Source of the DNA: DYRB01 sp041307765
Lineage (GTDB): Bacteria; Pseudomonadota; Gammaproteobacteria; Chromatiales; Chromatiaceae
Direction: 5' to 3'
NCBI GenBank assembly: GCA_041307765.1
Contig: JBFZCW010000218.1
Span: forward strand, 1 to 7,547
DNA length: 7,547 bases
Shown: in pieces, positions 5,082 through 7,547 of the stretch
Numbering within the stretch: position 1 is the first letter of the stretch
Layout: the number at the start of each line of letters is the position of its first letter
Position numbers and translations under genes: made by a program
Notes under the pieces: model-generated
The model's input: only the letters and a program-made list of their open reading frames with translations
Told to the model about the DNA's origin: nothing
Database searches by the model: none

Positions 5082-7547
5082 CTAGAACAGGTCATCCATC
5101 ACCCGAGGCGCGGTGCGTCGCGGGGGGCTCGACGAGGACCGCGCCGCCCTCGCCGGCGCCACAGGCTCCGGGCCCAGTAGCGTCAGGCGAAGCTCTTCCC
5201 GCACGGTCTCCTGTTGCGCCCCGGCCCCCTTGGACTTGGTCTCGGTCCCACGGCCCTTGTCCACATAGATGGTCACCATGCCGTCGGGGACCGGCAGGAC
5301 GGCATTGGGCTTGTCCTTGAGGGCGTCCTTCATGAAGTCCATCCACATCCCGAGCCCCGCATGACCACCGGTCTCGGACTTCCCGAGACGCGAGAAGTCG
5401 TCGAAACCCATCCAGGCCACCGTCACGAAGTCCTTCTGGTAGCCGCAGAACCAGGAGTCGCGCACGTCGTTGGTGGTCCCTGTCTTGCCTGCAATATCGG
5501 TTCGGTCAAGGGCCAGGGCACGGGTTGCGGTGCCGTTGGTGATGACCCCCTGGAGCATAGAGTTCATCTCGTAGACCAGGCGCGGGTCCAGGACCCGCTC
5601 CGCCGCCGGTCCGCTCGCCAGACCCCGGGTCTCAGCCGGTGCGTCCTCGTACCGGAACCAGCAGTCGCTGCATGCGCGCGGCGCCTGGGCCTCGAAGATC
5701 ACCTCCCCGGCGGCGGTCTCAATGCGCTGAATCAGGTAGGACTCGACGCGAAAGCCGCCATTGGCAAAGACCGCGTAGGCCTTGGCCATCTGCAGGGGCG
5801 AGACCTCGGCGGTGCCCAGCACCATGGACAGGCCCAGGGGGATCGACTTCAGGTCGAAGCCGAATCGAGTGACGTACTCGGTGGCGTAAGACAGTCCGAC
5901 GCTCTGCAGGATGTTGACCGCGGCCAGATTGCGAGACAGGGCGATGGCGGTGCGGATGCGGATGGGGCCCATGGTCTTGTGGTCGAAGTTCTGGGGCTCC
6001 CAGAACTCGTTGCGATTGAGCGGAACCCTCACGGGCTCGTCCCTGACCAGGCTGGCGGGGGTCCAACCCCGTTCCAGAGCGGCGGCGTAGACGAAGGGCT
6101 TGAAGCTGGACCCGGGCTGGCGGCGCGCATCCACCGCACGGTTGAACTTGCTGTCACCAAAGACATAGCCGCCGACCAACGCGCGGATGGCTCCATCCTC
6201 CGGGGACAAGGAGACCAGTGCCCCCGTCACCAGCGGCGCCTGGCGCAGGTACCAGACCCCCTCGTCATTCTGCCCCACACGGACCAGGTCCCCGGCGGTC
6301 ACCGCGTCGGTGACCTTGGCCGGGGCCCGCCCCGTGGCGTTCTCGTTGACAAAGCGCCTGGCCCAGGCGACCTGCTTGAGCCCGAGCTTCACCCGCCGCC
6401 CGCCGCCGATGTAGACCGTCGCCTCCTTGGCATTGGCCTGGGTGACGAGGCCCGCTGTGAGCAGGGGAAGCTCCTCCACGCCGTCGAGGTAGGCGTCCAT
6501 GTCCTCCTCACTGGCACCGGCGGTATCGACCCGGGCCTCAGGCCCCCGGTAGCCATGGCGCCGGTCATACTCCAGCAAGGAGACGCGCAGCGCATCCTGG
6601 GCCGCACGCTGGAGCCACGACTCCACCGTGGTCGTGACTCGGAAGCCACGGGCGTAGGCCTCGTCGCCGTAGCGGCGAATCATCTCCCGGCGCACCATCT
6701 CGGCAATGTACCCCGCCTGGAGGCCCACGTCGCGCTGGTGGAGCTTGGCGCCGTCCGGCTCGGCCACCGCGGCGGCGTATTCCTCCCCCGTGATGTAGCG
6801 CAGCTCCTCCATGCGCTTCAGGACATAGTTGCGCCGTTCCAGCGCCCGCTCGGGGTTGGTCACCGGGTTGTTGCTGGATGGGGCCTTGGGCAGCCCGGCG
6901 AGCATGGCCATTTCCGCCAGGCTGAGGTCGTAGAGGGACTTGTCGTAATAGAGGTCCGCGGCCGCGCTGACGCCGTAGGCCCGGTGGCCGAAGAAGATCT
7001 TGTTGAGATAGAGCTCGAGGATCTGCTCCTTGGACAGGTGCTGCTCCACCTGCAAGGCCAACAACAGCTCCGAGAACTTGCGCTTGACGGTCTTCTCGGG
7101 GGTGAGGAAGAAGTTGCGCGCCACCTGCATGGTGATGGTGCTGCCGCCCTGGGACTTGACCCCTGTGCGCACCAGGCTCAGGGCCGCCCGGCTGAGCCCC
7201 ATGAGGTCGATCCCCTGGTGCTCGAAGAAGCGGCTGTCCTCAATGGCCAGAAAGGCCTTCACGAGGAGCGGCGGCACCTTGTCGAAGACCACTGGGCGGC
7301 GACGCTGCACCCCGAACTCGGCCATCAGATCCCCGTCCGCCGAGTAGACCCGCAGCGGCTCCTGAAACTGCACCTCCACCAGCCCCTCGGTGGTGGGCAG
7401 AGTCGGGAGCGTCACATAGATCAGGGCGGCCAGGCTCAGCAGAGCCAGGGTCAGGAGGTCCAGTGGGATGGCGAGGCCGGACACCAGGAACGCTGAGAGC
7501 CAGCCCAGGAAGCTGCGTCCGCGACGGTGTCCGGGACGGCCGCGCAC
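5082..7547 (-). CDS. mrcA: Penicillin-binding protein 1A, bifunctional transglycosylase/transpeptidase (5' end at window edge)
   Basis: PBP1A polymerises lipid II into glycan strands and cross-links the stem peptides on the periplasmic face of the inner membrane. The 821 visible residues begin with a basic cytoplasmic stretch and a membrane anchor at about 17-47. The GT51 glycosyltransferase domain spans about 68-245, with catalytic E103 in AIEDSRFFEHQGID, GGSTITMQVARNFFL at 134-148 and QILELYLNKIFFG at 175-187. A linker with an OB-like region follows at about 330-440. The transpeptidase spans about 443-730, with the S480-S-F-K483 nucleophile motif, S538-R-N540 and K688-T-G-T. The Ser/Pro/Arg-rich tail is probably flexible. 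Length is close to E. coli PBP1A (850). A GTG falls exactly at the window edge (7547) and could be the start; a start further out cannot be excluded. A CSDC pair (C626, C629) lies before the KTG motif. The symbol ponA is also used. Confidence 0.96.
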   Translation of the reverse strand: MRGRPGHRRGRSFLGWLSAFLVSGLAIPLDLLTLALLSLAALIYVTLPTLPTTEGLVEVQFQEPLRVYSADGDLMAEFGVQRRRPVVFDKVPPLLVKAFLAIEDSRFFEHQGIDLMGLSRAALSLVRTGVKSQGGSTITMQVARNFFLTPEKTVKRKFSELLLALQVEQHLSKEQILELYLNKIFFGHRAYGVSAAADLYYDKSLYDLSLAEMAMLAGLPKAPSSNNPVTNPERALERRNYVLKRMEELRYITGEEYAAAVAEPDGAKLHQRDVGLQAGYIAEMVRREMIRRYGDEAYARGFRVTTTVESWLQRAAQDALRVSLLEYDRRHGYRGPEARVDTAGASEEDMDAYLDGVEELPLLTAGLVTQANAKEATVYIGGGRRVKLGLKQVAWARRFVNENATGRAPAKVTDAVTAGDLVRVGQNDEGVWYLRQAPLVTGALVSLSPEDGAIRALVGGYVFGDSKFNRAVDARRQPGSSFKPFVYAAALERGWTPASLVRDEPVRVPLNRNEFWEPQNFDHKTMGPIRIRTAIALSRNLAAVNILQSVGLSYATEYVTRFGFDLKSIPLGLSMVLGTAEVSPLQMAKAYAVFANGGFRVESYLIQRIETAAGEVIFEAQAPRACSDCWFRYEDAPAETRGLASGPAAERVLDPRLVYEMNSMLQGVITNGTATRALALDRTDIAGKTGTTNDVRDSWFCGYQKDFVTVAWMGFDDFSRLGKSETGGHAGLGMWMDFMKDALKDKPNAVLPVPDGMVTIYVDKGRGTETKSKGAGAQQETVREELRLTLLGPEPVAPARAARSSSSPPRRTAPRVMDDLF

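Noticed and set aside
3841..5085. 414-codon open frame on the plus strand
   Set aside because: It is antisense to the thioredoxin-CcdA gene. The translation is low-complexity and rich in Gln, Gly, Pro and Glu, and has no domain signal.
5214..7496. 760-codon open frame on the plus strand
   Set aside because: It lies wholly opposite mrcA, whose catalytic motifs are all intact. Its translation is rich in Gly, His, Arg and Leu with no recognisable domain. Long antisense frames are expected in GC-rich genes.
1..7547. tRNA, rRNA, CRISPR array or phage attachment site
   Set aside because: I saw no cloverleaf-like segment, no regularly spaced repeats and no integrase. The non-coding stretches are short and explained by regulatory sequence or the IS.

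Overview
The window is a high-GC stretch that reads like a gammaproteobacterial chromosome. The PBP1A, LeuA and DsbD/CcdA-type sequences all have a gammaproteobacterial flavour. A purple sulfur bacterium or other Chromatiales member is my best guess, but the sequence alone does not prove the taxon. All genes lie on the minus strand except one small zinc-ribbon gene.

Left part (1-1388): the first 340 codons of leuA (2-isopropylmalate synthase) run off the left edge. Upstream of leuA is a good sigma70 promoter, then a 46-codon leader ORF with nine leucines in its last 18 residues, then a 136-nt leader with hairpins, then the leuA ribosome binding site. This layout is typical of a leucine-responsive attenuator. 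No U-tract terminator is visible, so the mechanism may not be the textbook intrinsic one.

Middle (about 1370-3302): an ISAs1-family insertion sequence. Its transposase carries an N-terminal DUF4338 (DruA-like) domain. The ORF is split at a run of seven A's that forms a perfectly phased A_AAA_AAG slippery heptamer. A -1 shift there restores a 597-residue protein with a complete DDE triad. The element has its own promoter and sits just upstream of the leuA promoter. I could not establish its exact ends.

Right of the IS (3303-3679): a nested inverted repeat about 68 nt long runs into the Shine-Dalgarno sequence of a 99-residue protein with eight cysteines, probably binding two zinc ions.

Right part (3727-7547): a minus-strand pair, 59 bp apart. 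The upstream gene is mrcA/ponA, the bifunctional class A peptidoglycan synthase PBP1A, which reaches the window edge at its 5' end. The downstream gene encodes a secreted thioredoxin-like domain (CPHC) fused to a CcdA/DsbD-type membrane electron-transfer domain. They are probably co-transcribed, and both act at or across the inner membrane.
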